From: Rhodocollybia butyracea
Taxonomy: Eukaryota; Basidiomycota; Agaricomycetes; Agaricales; Omphalotaceae
Length of the DNA: 64,000 nt
Assembly (NCBI GenBank): GCA_015501585.1
Contig: JADNRY010000051.1
Location: forward strand, 1 to 64,000
Direction: 5' to 3'
Below are positions 24,426 to 34,197 of the stretch, in pieces. The notes beneath the pieces were generated by a model that was given only the letters and a program-made list of their open reading frames with translations, searched no databases and was not told the DNA's origin. Position numbers and translations under genes: made by a program. Every line of letters starts with the position of its first letter. Position 1 is the first letter of the stretch.

Positions 24426-25783
24426 ATGCCACCCAAACGTAAACACGATACAGTCGACAACAAAGACACAAAATTTCTCAAGTTGTATCCGATGGACCCG
24501 CGGCCCTCGACATCTGCGGAGCAGAATAGCAAAAAAAGAAGAAAAACCAAAACTTCTGCTGCGACTACAGCCAAACCAGGTTCTTCCTCGCCTACGAATC
24601 AATCCCATCCTCATCATTCGGTAGAGAGACACTCTATACCACCAGCGCTAAACAACGACGATGGTACTACTCTTTACAATCGAGACTACTATCATCCGCC
24701 ACATACTCCCTTGTCGTCGCTTACCACAACCAACGTTACACATCCTCTCACCGACTCCTCATTTTCGAGTTCAAATAACCAGGCTTTTACGTTGCGTAAA
24801 GGGGCGCATCAGCGCGCATATAAGCGCAACCCCACACCAGTCTCAGATATAAGTGCAAGCTTGACTCCACATCCACCACTTCCATGTAGCTTCTTGCAGA
24901 CCCACTGTCCAACACGGCCCGGTTACACCACACCTCTGACACCAGTACAGGTCATAGCCTGTCCAGACGGATGCGGAGGGAACTGGGTCTATGTACCTCC
25001 TCCCGCTCAACCCCACCTCTACCCCCAAGCTCCACATCTTATGAGCGCCACAGTACCACTATATGAGGCTGATGGAACGTTAGGGACTCATCATCAACGT
25101 TCAGCTATGGGTAAGCAGCCTACTTCAATTCCTTCGTTTCTTATATCTGACTGCGTCCTATTCACAACTTAGACAACATGTTTTCGCCAAGAGGGGCTCC
25201 ACTTCCACCCATAGCACGTACTTCAGTCGATGGTAGGACTTGGCCAGTACCGTGAATTACAGTCGTTGGGCTGACCTCCTACTTTTCGTTGCTTCGTTCA
25301 GTCTCTTCATCGCCTTCCTCCTCTACCCGACGGCGTCAACGACAAGACTGGGTTCCCACCAGCAGCCCAGGGGTTTCCAAAAGCTCACAAAGGAGCGACA
25401 AGGAAGATTTCACTCATCCTTTTTCAAGTCATACTGTACCAGTGTCTGAGAACATCAAGGTATCGGAAGATACCCTCAGCACGGACTACTATAGTCCTTT
25501 TCCTCTCACGGCGGGCTTACCCATATCCACGCCAACACGCACAAACGCCACACTGCCATCTGAAGCGACTCTCGGCATTTTTTCCTCGAACATAACGAAC
25601 TCGTCTACATCTACGCCAAAGAACCAAGCACGGAGCGCGTGGAGTGTACCGCAAGAAGGATATCTCTATCACGATGTGCCGTCTCCCCAGAACAACAAGT
25701 ATATAGCGACTGCCTCAGGAATTTCGGAATGGAGTCCTGAGTCGCTTGGAATAGAGGCGGACGAGATTCGACGGGGGGCATGA
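24426..25783 (+). CDS. Unidentified basic, Pro/Ser/Thr-rich protein, 408 residues
   Basis: Three exons (24426-25110, 25173-25232, 25302-25783) join in frame through GTAAGC...TAG and GTAGGA...CAG introns of 62 and 69 bp. The total is 1227 bases. The product has low complexity and basic clusters near the N-terminus (PPKRKH, KKRRKTK) and in the middle (RRRQRQ) that look like nuclear localisation signals. It is rich in Pro, Ser and Thr, and holds a single CPDGCGGNWVYVPPP motif. I recognise no domain. A regulatory or chromatin-associated role would be only a guess. It has its own TATA-like promoter and no obvious operon-like partner. Confidence 0.65.
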
Positions 25784-27101
25784 ACGATTCTATGAGCCAA
25801 CGCATAGAGGAGGGTGACGGAGCTCATTGACAGCAGTTGGCCATGGACACGTATTGTACACATAGTAGAGGAGCGAGAACGGCACGACCGAGATGTTGTT
25901 TTTTTATTTATTTCTTATAACTTATCTCAATAATATTCCGAAACGATGAACAAAACTAAGGCATTAGAATAAAAATAAGAACACAAGTCACAAACGTACG
26001 TAGACGCTGTTGTTCAGGTACCATCTTCCCCACCTTAGTTGAGTGCGAGTTATGGTTGTGACTTGGTTGTTACACAACCAAGTCGTCGGCTTCAAAAAAA
26101 TCCGAGCAATAACAGTATACGAGTCAAATAAAAGTTGGTCCACGGCGGGATCATGTATTTTGAAGCCGCTGACTTCGACGGTGGGTGTATATTTCCCTCT
26201 TCAAAGACTCTAGAGCTTCTTGACATCGTACGCGGATACAGCACCTGATAAATGGTCTAGCCGTCTTGTAGTCCGAGGCAAGAAGTCAGCTAAAAAAAAG
26301 TCATGGCGTGGTTTGACCCTCAAGGGCCAAATTACCAGAGATAGATCAATGCATGTACCCACACCGGAGTAGACTTTGGAGTCTGGATCCGGCTTTCAAG
26401 TCTTGGATCATGCTGTGTAAGGAATTCTTCCTTCCTTTCCTTCCTTCCTTCAATCCTTCCTTCCTGTGCTGGCCTTTCCGCGACCCTCCTCCGATAGCGC
26501 ATGTTCTCAGACAAACCCCCCATGGGCTACACTTTCTCTCTCAACTCAAAGCGTTTGTCCGTCTCTATCCCAACGGATCAGCCGCATAGCTACTCAATCA
26601 CCAGACCGGCATCGCAAGCCAGCCGACCGCTTCCACATAAATTACTATAAATGATGTTCCAAGTACCAAGTTAGATGATGATATGCGCATATCTGATCAC
26701 TCAGCAGTCACAACGTTTAATGATCTGTAATGATCCATATATTCGCTCCCATTTTTACCTTCTTTTCATACTCCAAACTGCTCACGATAGAAATTTCCGC
26801 AGGTGCCTGCATCAAGGCTATGCCTGAGAATTTGGACCCCGATTCGTCGAACTCCAGGCTATTTCAAACGGCAATCTTTACTTATACGATAAAAGGTTGC
26901 GTCTGCCAAGTTTTCGCAACATGACAATCAGGATCAGGGCTCGGACCTCAGGGGTTAAGATGAGTATGTTTGGCCAAGATACTCGCTTGAAGCCTCAAGA
27001 CACGCACAGTCCAAAATAGCTGCGGCAAGCCAAACGCCTACTAAAACCTGCATGTAAAAACCTGCATGTAAACTATGCGCATCAGCAGTCAAGCAAGTGC
27101 T
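25784..27101. other. Intergenic region with SINE-like repeat and CCTT tract
   Basis: No gene is supported. A short repeat shared with 33.66 kb occupies about 26352-26462 and ends in a ccttcctt tract. The word cctgcatgtaaa occurs twice near 27050. Confidence 0.4.
26352..26462. repeat. Short dispersed repeat with (CCTT)n tail, copy 1
   Basis: The sequence from atgtacccacaccggagta through tctggatccggc and cttggatcatgc to a run of ttccttcc matches, with small changes, the segment at 33660-33745. A shared body followed by a simple-repeat tail resembles a SINE or a tailed retroposon. I found no clear polymerase III boxes. Confidence 0.5.
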
Positions 27102-28793
27102 ATGTCTTTGCCTCTTATGCCCTTCGATGGGCTGAACGAAACACTCCTGCACGCAGAGTGGCATGGATATATCAGCTGTGCGCAGAAATTCAGACATCTT
27201 CTATATCCTGAACCAATTTTTTTGATAGTTGGCGCAAGCACTCTGGTGTTTTGGGACCATATCCTTACGTTTGATAGAGAGGTAAGAAAACTGCTCATAT
27301 CGCTCTGCAACAAGCTACTCATCTTGTTATATCCCAAGCTGGAGCTAATTTGGGTCAGACCATAATTCTACATTTCGTCGAGCTCTTGTTCACATTCATC
27401 GGGTTTGGCAGAGACAACCAAAAAGCGGAGTCTCCGTTCTGTTTCTCTTCGTAATTATGGAGCTATTCAGCGTATCTTTTCTTTTTGAGCTCAAACTTGG
27501 ACATAGAACCGCTATCTGGCCATGACTTCGCAGCCTGTGATGACGTATAGTGAGCCTTGAGACTCTTATGATTGTTCTACTGCTGAAATTACTATTTACA
27601 AAGCCAATATCAGCACGAACATCACCTACGAGGCAAGTAGATCTGCTCCTACGTTCACTCTGAAGCTGACGTCTTTTCCGTCTATGTTCCAACCAGTTGT
27701 AAGTCCGTTATGTTCTGATGTATCATTCTCATGACCTTGTCAGCTGTAAGCATTTCACGCGAAAGATTGACATGATAGATTCTTACCTTGATCTAGGTAA
27801 ATTTGCGATTGCCTATTGGCAAATTGGCACAAGTATGTCGCCTGAAAAGTTGAACGCCCCTTTGTCCTGCCCTGAACTTGGAAACTAGGTATACTCCAAC
27901 TTGTTTTGACCGACAGCATAGTCTGGCTCTGTTTGTGTGCTCTGTACAAAAACTCCAAGAAGATCCGATGGCCTCTCTTGGGACTGATGACTCTGTGCAT
28001 TCTATCTGCCACTGCGATTGTTGGAGTTACTGGCTCGCATTCAAAAGGTCCGTACACTCTGCCAATCAGTCCAAGTCTTTCACTTGAATGATTTGAATGA
28101 TTGATAGGCTCCGTTGACCTCGCTCCTGGAGTACAACGGTGTACAGTATATACCCCACTCCATGGACTGTGGCTATTCTGGTATGGGTATCACTTATTGG
28201 TTTGACTTTATCTTGACGGAATTTTATTAGGATCCCAATCCTAGTCTATGAAACCACCACACTTGCATTAGTGAACAAAATCTTCATTCAATACCTTCGG
28301 AATAGGAAGCAATGGTCATCAAATCTCCTGGAACTTCTTGTCAAAGATATGCTTCTCTATCTTGCTGTGTACGTCCCAATATTTAACTAATACCATCTAC
28401 TGATGACACGATTTCCCACTCCAGAATTCTCGTACTATTTGTTAGCAATGCAATATTTTTTGCAAATCCAGATGTACGTATCCGACCTCAGGCTTCCGAG
28501 CCGGAGAATCGCTGACAATATATACTACTTAGCCCACCATCTCAGGTACCCTCAACCCTCCCACTGTAGTTTTACTCTCTATTCTGGGCAATCGAATGCT
28601 TCTCAATTTACGCGCAGAAACAAAACGGGCAAAAACAGGGGTGGTGTATGAAGACACTCGCCAAGAAGCTGATGCTGATGCTAGGATACTAGACTTGGCA
28701 AGCGGAGTTGGGACCGCCGGAATAGGTTTAGAGTCTACAATGAGGTTTGGGCCACCTGCAGAACAGAGTCAAATTTCTACCACTGAGCAATAA
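27102..28793 (+). CDS. DUF6533-type fungal seven-pass membrane protein
   Basis: An intron-rich gene of a family common in Agaricomycetes. The likely start is the ATG at 27102 (MSLPLMPFDG). Exon 1 ends at 27177. Exon 2 (27229-27281) encodes ASTLVFWDHILTFDRE, the typical DUF6533 core, followed after an intron by ELIW. Later exons encode GVSVLFLFVIMELF, a CALYKNSKKIRWPLLGLMT segment with the following helix, IPILVYETTTLALVNKIF, LVKDMLLYLAV and ILVLFVSNAIFFANPD. The gene ends with GNRMLLNLRAE and a polar tail to 28793. The function is unknown; a sensor or channel role is guesswork. Internal exon borders are approximate. Confidence 0.7.
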
Positions 28794-29473
28794 CAAATAC
28801 GTCTCTATTTATGCTGCCCATGAAGATGTTTCCTGCCCAGGTCTTTTAGGTATTGGTGTGTAATATTGCGCTTGAGCCTCTGTCGCCAGAACTGATGGTC
28901 CGTGGAGAAGTGACGTTATAGTGCTTATTCCACAGCCTCCGAGACATATTTTCATAAGACCATCCAAAACATTATAAGTATACAACGTTCGGATAATACG
29001 ATAGCACTTCGACACAATTACATATGTAGACGTACTTTCAAGAATTTACATGTGTCCCATGATCGCCCGTGGCTGATACGGTTCTTCCAAATATTTCATC
29101 TCCTCTTCAGATAATTTGATGTCAACAGCAGCTGTATGCCAGGAATCCATCAAGCTTTGTTCAATAAACGAGTTTTCAAACAGGGTGCATATTATGCACT
29201 TACCGATTAGTTCCGAGAGATTCTCAAGGGAGGTGGTTCCAATGATAGGGGCAGTAACGCCTGTAAAGCATGCCCAATAAGCATTAAAAAGTATTTTGAA
29301 GACTCGAAACGACTCGCCATCGCGTGCCATGATCCAAGCAATGGCGATTTGAGCCATCTTGACGTTCTTCTTCTTGGCAATTTCTTCCACGCTGATTAAT
29401 GCGAAATTAAGTTAAATGCAAGCTGAGTATGAAGGGACTTATGTGGATACGTACCGATTGACTATGGTGGTAG

Positions 29474-29639
29474 TGTTGGATATTTATCCTGGGCTGCTCA
29501 ATCGAGGCTGTGGACAAACACATATATACAAATGATGTGTAACTACAACCCTTGATAACAATCTAATAGTAGTCTTGAACCGCCATCTCAGAGCCATCTC
29601 AGAGCCATCTAAGAGTCTAGGAGTCTTTATTAACCAACA
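29474..29639 (+). repeat. 5' LTR of the Gag-only element
   Basis: The LTR is 166 bp long, with ends TGTTGG...CCAACA, and is identical to the 3' LTR. It contains a tandem agccatctcagagccatct motif near its right end. Confidence 0.95.
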
Positions 29640-29651
29640 GGTTATGGGCCC
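29640..29651 (+). other. Primer-binding site, half-tRNA initiator-Met type
   Basis: The sequence ggttatgggccc directly follows the 5' LTR. It is complementary, with one wobble, to the anticodon stem-loop of initiator methionine tRNA (known core GGGCTCATAACC). Drosophila copia is known to prime from such an internal tRNA fragment. The tRNA match is from general knowledge and was not computed. Confidence 0.6.
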
Positions 29652-29780
29652 CGTGTCCACACTATACATCTAGGAGTTTTATTCATCATCTAGGAGCTTT
29701 ACTTTTCACCCAATCACTCAATCTCACTCATTTCATCATCCCATCCCCAATCCCTTTTCAACGACTCATATTCATTCACT

Positions 29781-30878
29781 ATGGCCACACTTTCAGCTCT
29801 TCTTAATCTTGGAAGGAACATTCCCCTACTTTCCACTACAAATGCTGATGACTGGAGCAACTGGAAAGAGGATGTTCTGCAAATGGTGCTTAGTGCAGAT
29901 GGTCAGAGCGCCAAGATTGCCACAGGGTTGACTTCACGTCCATCAGAGGCTGCTGATGCCAAGGAATGGGATCGACTCAACTCACAGGCTGCGTCCATCA
30001 TTAAATCCCTCACTAATCGAGACTGCCGAAACATCTACAAGGATAAGACAAATGCTTCCGAAATCTGGAGTGCACTTGTCTCCTATTTTGAAAAATCATC
30101 ATTTTCCTCACGTTCAGCTACACGTGCTGCCTATCACCGCATTACGCATGATCCGCTTAAACCAACCAAAGTCTATCTTGATGCTTTGGATGATATGCGT
30201 GCTCGTCTTCAGGCACTACTCCCTTCCGGTGAAACAATCTCTGATAGTTATCACAAGGATATCATGCTTCAGAACCTTCATTCATCATTCGAGGCCTGGA
30301 AAACATCTCTTCTTGCCCAACCTACTGGCGAGCCCAATCTTAAAACCTGCCGCACTGTTCTTGAGAGTGCTATGGTTTCATTTGACCCTGAGAAGAGAGC
30401 CGATGAAATTTTAGATGGGATTAATAACCCGTCTGAACCATCCTCCCGTGTAGAGGCTGCTCATGCTTATGCTACAGCTTTCCGAAAGGGAAGTAAAGGA
30501 GGAAGTCGGAATGGATCTGGTACTAGGGAAAGTTTTAGTGGTAGAGGGGGAGGAAGAGGGGGAGCTTCCAATGGAAGCGGCCATGAAGATGGACAAGGAT
30601 TTATAGACAGTCGCGGAAATCGCTGGTGCGATATGTCTATGGATGGTTGTCACCGTTGTGGAGGTATGTCGCACAAGGCTTCTAACTGTGTCAAGGACAT
30701 GCCAGAGGAAGTCAAGCACTGGTGTCTTAACCGCACATATGACACTGCGCACATCACTCACAATCCTCCCAATAACATCTCTTCACATTTCATTGCTCCT
30801 ATTGATACTTATGGTTTTTCTGCTCATCCTACTTGTCCACCCTTTGAAGAGGAGGAGTATATTGATTTTCATGCTTGA
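29781..30878 (+). CDS. Gag protein of the LTR element, 365 residues
   Basis: This is a copia-type Gag (UBN2-like). Residues about 15-210 form the helical Gag domain, with DWSNWKEDVLQMV, EIWSALVSYFEKSS and MLQNLHSSFEAW. A Gly/Arg-rich linker follows (KGGSRNGSG, GRGGGRGG). A CX2CX4HX4C zinc knuckle (CHRCGGMSHKASNC) binds RNA. The protein stops about 60 residues after the knuckle, where a protease would begin in a full polyprotein. The reading frame is intact from ATG to TGA, which fits selection on Gag or very recent transposition. It should build virus-like particles in the cytoplasm if expressed. Confidence 0.93.
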   Translation: MATLSALLNLGRNIPLLSTTNADDWSNWKEDVLQMVLSADGQSAKIATGLTSRPSEAADAKEWDRLNSQAASIIKSLTNRDCRNIYKDKTNASEIWSALVSYFEKSSFSSRSATRAAYHRITHDPLKPTKVYLDALDDMRARLQALLPSGETISDSYHKDIMLQNLHSSFEAWKTSLLAQPTGEPNLKTCRTVLESAMVSFDPEKRADEILDGINNPSEPSSRVEAAHAYATAFRKGSKGGSRNGSGTRESFSGRGGGRGGASNGSGHEDGQGFIDSRGNRWCDMSMDGCHRCGGMSHKASNCVKDMPEEVKHWCLNRTYDTAHITHNPPNNISSHFIAPIDTYGFSAHPTCPPFEEEEYIDFHA

Positions 30879-30916
30879 TTATATTTATAGCTTAGGGGGA
30901 GCTCTCTTTGTTTCGC

Positions 30917-30926
30917 AGAGGGGGAG
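30917..30926 (+). other. Polypurine tract of the Gag-only element
   Basis: The run agagggggag directly precedes the 3' LTR and would prime plus-strand synthesis. A similar purine run (agggggagct) lies about 25 bp upstream. Confidence 0.75.
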
Positions 30927-31092
30927 TGTTGGATATTTATCCTGGGCTGCTCAATCGAGGCTGTGGACAAACACATATATACAAATGATGTGTAACTACA
31001 ACCCTTGATAACAATCTAATAGTAGTCTTGAACCGCCATCTCAGAGCCATCTCAGAGCCATCTAAGAGTCTAGGAGTCTTTATTAACCAACA
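30927..31092 (+). repeat. 3' LTR of the Gag-only element
   Basis: The LTR is 166 bp, identical to the 5' LTR, and followed by the GGTAG target duplication. Confidence 0.95.
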
Positions 31093-33144
31093 GGTAGTGG
31101 CCTCCGAGTGGTGGGATTTTATCATCCTGGGGAGTGGGTGGTTATACTTGCATGGGATTCATAGCCTCGGTGAGATACTCACCTGTCAACTTCACCTCGT
31201 TTAGTCTGCTGGTCTAAAGGACGAGACAATAAGCCGCGCGCCAAGGGGGACCAGGGAATGGAGCCGACACCGAATTGCTAGCCAGATATCATCGGTCAGT
31301 ATTATGGTGTTTGCAACCACACAAAATGGATCACCTTGAGAGTGGGGAACATTTCCCGTTCCTCTTCGCGGTAGACTAAACTGTAGTGATTCTGCATGGA
31401 GATGAAGGGAGTCAACTTGTTTTGGATTGCATAGGCTAACATGCTTGATTAATTTGGCAAAGTCGGTGGATGGTAGATGACATACTCTGCATAGCATTGA
31501 CTATTGAAAGGTCGCCGATGAGATACCGAAGTACGATGCTCGGGAGCGAAAACTTTACGCACACTGATAAGCCCAGCAAGACGACATCCCGATGTAGCGA
31601 ACATATCCGGCCTTGACAACATCGTGAAGAGCTTCCATCTGGCAGAAAAATGGATCAGAGAAGAGCAAGAACCAGATTTTACTGGTACCTACCGTTTCTT
31701 CTATGGGTGTTTCGTTATCAAACCTGTGGCCTGAGATTGATCTGTTAAGTATGAATTACCAGTATGCTCACAAACGTACATTGAAGAAGATCGACGTATT
31801 CGAGCTGGAGACGCTCCAAACTGTGCTTCACAGAGTCGAATATGTGCTATTGAACACGATCATAGAATAAACTGCGGAGTTCTCATATATACAGAACGCG
31901 ACTCACCTTTCTGCTTAAGCCTCGCTGGTTAACATAACCCATTTTATCGAGATCCTGCTTGGTCCCCATGGTCAAAGTTCCTGGAGTCTTTCCGACAGCG
32001 CCGTAAAGCTTTTGAGAGACTGAGTGGACCGCTTGATATCGTAGATTCACTGACGAACCTTGGTCATCACTACGATTTCTTCTCTTGGGAACTGGTGTTG
32101 CTTGATAGCCTACGCAAGATCGCTTAAATAAGGCAAATGCAAAGATCACTATTTCCTTATATTACCTTTCCCAAAATGACTTCAGACAAACCATTGGAGT
32201 ACACCTAGAAACCCAGTCAGCAATCTGCGCAAAATATTGGATATGTTACAACATTTGCGGTATCAAACGCGTTGATTCCGGCGTCGTAGCTGCATGACGA
32301 AACATAAACTAACTGACATATAGATATTGAGAAGGGCTCACGCAGCCTTTATGTGCTTGATTCCTTCCTCTTCACCGAGAATCCAGGGTTGCCACTGGGG
32401 TGACCCATAAGACATCAAGCCCAAGACGATTCGTGAGACTTTGAGTCCCGAAGAGCCCAATCTGACTAAAAAGAGGTTAAGTGCACAGTTTCTTTCGGAG
32501 AGAATGCGATGAGACTTAACCATAAGACATGGCAGATTTACTGGTCATTTTGTAGACGCGATGAGATGGAGATGGAAGTCGGGAGCAAGCCTAAATATAG
32601 CCACAACTACATCACACTGCATCATGGTCATGTGCAATGTTCCAACTTTATACTTCTGTTCATAGGAGCTTGCAGCATTCGCAACAATCGCGCAATTCAG
32701 CTCTGGTTTCTGCATCTTGGGTTCGAAGTCGCTCAGATATGTCGTACCTGTGAGGGAAACAGTCCACCACTTAGCCGCTAGCATCTGAATACTATGTTTG
32801 CCAAGATATGCCTAATACGCCTAAAAATCACGTGTACCGTCGGGCCAAAAGCGGGGGCGCCTAATATAATTTCCCTGCTGTGCCTCGGTCCAAGCCAGGG
32901 ACACTTGGCGGACTAATTTATACAGCTAATGAGACTTTAACACTGTCAGTGTTCATTCAAAGCAACGAATTACATAGTACAAATTAGTTCGGGGCATAGC
33001 ACATTTACCGTGACCACCAGCCGTAACCCAGCCGTAATCCAGCCGTAACCCATGAGCGTCACCCTATCTTGTATATCTACCGTGACCTTTGGTTCATATA
33101 CCGTGACCTTAGATTAATGTATAAACTTGGTAAAAAGTGCAGTT

Positions 33145-33310
33145 CAGCTTGCATCAGCAATTTCACACAAATGTAAACGGTATAATTGTATACTCGACGT
33201 AATCAAAATGCCAAATCATACCTCATCATACCGCCCTGAGAGTCATTTTCAATATACACTGGGTATAATTGTCATACCTGATTATACTGGATTATACTGG
33301 ATTATACGCT
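33145..33310. repeat. Dispersed repeat, copy 2
   Basis: The sequence gcatcagcaatttcacacaa followed by atgtaaacggtataattgta is the inverted partner of 7085-7130. It is followed by repeated gattatactg words. Confidence 0.55.
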
Positions 33311-33659
33311 ATTATGCACATCAGTCGGGTGGCCTTGCTCATTGCAGCAACTACTTTTGAATATAAAATTTGTCAAGCCAACGAAGCCGGATTGTCCACT
33401 TGACGTGCAATGTACCTATGTTCTGGCCACCTGCTCAAGAGGTCTATAATGGCCACAAAACATACAAAGCAACATACTTCCCTTATCAATATTGCTGATG
33501 AACCACAAAAGAGAAAATATCCCATTAAAAAGTAGTCAAGTATATAGATTTCATGTACGAAATTGGCCGTGGTGGGGCGGGAGGATCTACAGCAACGGAT
33601 CTGTTCCTGTTGTGAGCTCGTTCTCTCCTTCTCACTGCGGGCCAAGAGTAGATGGTGTA

Positions 33660-33745
33660 CGTACCCTCACCGGAGTAAACTCTGGATCCGGCGTTCAGCA
33701 CTTGGACCATGCCATGTAATAAATCCTTCCTTCCTTCCTTCCCTG
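33660..33745. repeat. Short dispersed repeat with (CCTT)n tail, copy 2
   Basis: This partner of the 26352-26462 repeat shares tctggatccggc and cttggaccatgcc, ending in an aatccttccttccttcc tract. Confidence 0.5.
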
Positions 33746-34197
33746 ATATATTTGTAAGATCCGCGGAAACCGTATGGAATTACAAGACGCATGTGGTCTA
33801 CCATTAACCGTTAAGGATATATGTGATCTGCCATTCACTTTCAAGGATATATATGTACTACATTTCACAGCAGGCATGTAGAATGGCATACACGTGCTCT
33901 TCATTGAACCGAATAGATAAATAACTTGGATCTGCCCACTACCAAGATTCAGCCAACCTCAACCTGTGTCAGGGTACAACAGTGAGCCTGAGTCCAGAGT
34001 ATTACCAGGTTCAGCGGATCGCACCTGACTATGTGGTCCTTTACAGACAAATACCATCAAAATTTCTATTGTGCAAGCAATGATTAGAGAACATAACGGA
34101 GAATATGTTAGTTTCTTTTTGCGGTGAAAGGGCATTAAACAGTCTTACGGGATTATATTAGTCAAGTTCAGGAGAAGAAGGAGAAGATGGAGAAAAA

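Larger units (their letters stand above)
29474..31092 (+). mobile_element. Gag-only LTR retrotransposon (TR-GAG-like), 1619 bp
   Basis: The element has two LTRs of 166 bp (29474-29639 and 30927-31092) that I find identical base for base. They start TGTTGG and end CCAACA. The whole is flanked by the 5-bp duplication GGTAG (29469-29473 and 31093-31097), confirmed by the empty site in the paralogous reductase. The interior carries a primer-binding site, one Gag reading frame and a polypurine tract, but no protease, integrase or reverse transcriptase. It must borrow these from an autonomous copia relative. Identical LTRs indicate a recent insertion. Confidence 0.95.
29046..32548 (-). pseudogene. 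Aryl-alcohol-dehydrogenase-like aldo-keto reductase, disrupted copy
   Basis: An NADPH-dependent aldo-keto reductase of the AKR9-like aryl-alcohol dehydrogenase group. The start is MTSKSAMSY at 32548; the first intron follows directly. Further exons encode VRLGSSGLKVSRIVLG, EEEGIKHIKAAYDAGINAFD, the Tyr-containing ANVYSNGLSE, the catalytic Lys in EEIVVMTK, GYVRYIGMSS, GVGSIPWSPLARG and a C-terminal LEEPYQPRAIMGHM. A Gag-only LTR element is inserted in an exon near the 3' end, between codons of the SEATTTIVNR segment. Without the element and one copy of the 5-bp duplication the frame would continue. The paralogue at 46.87-48.77 kb shows the empty site. Confidence 0.85.
32549..34197. other. Intergenic region with dispersed repeats
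   Basis: No gene is supported. The tract near 33005-33125 repeats the words accgtgacc and agccgtaa(c/t)cc several times. It is followed by the dispersed repeat at about 33145-33310 and the tailed repeat at 33660-33745. Confidence 0.4.

Noticed and set aside
33660..33745. tRNA gene
   Set aside because: The ggatccggc-type words look slightly like a T-arm, but no cloverleaf with anticodon and acceptor stems can be drawn.
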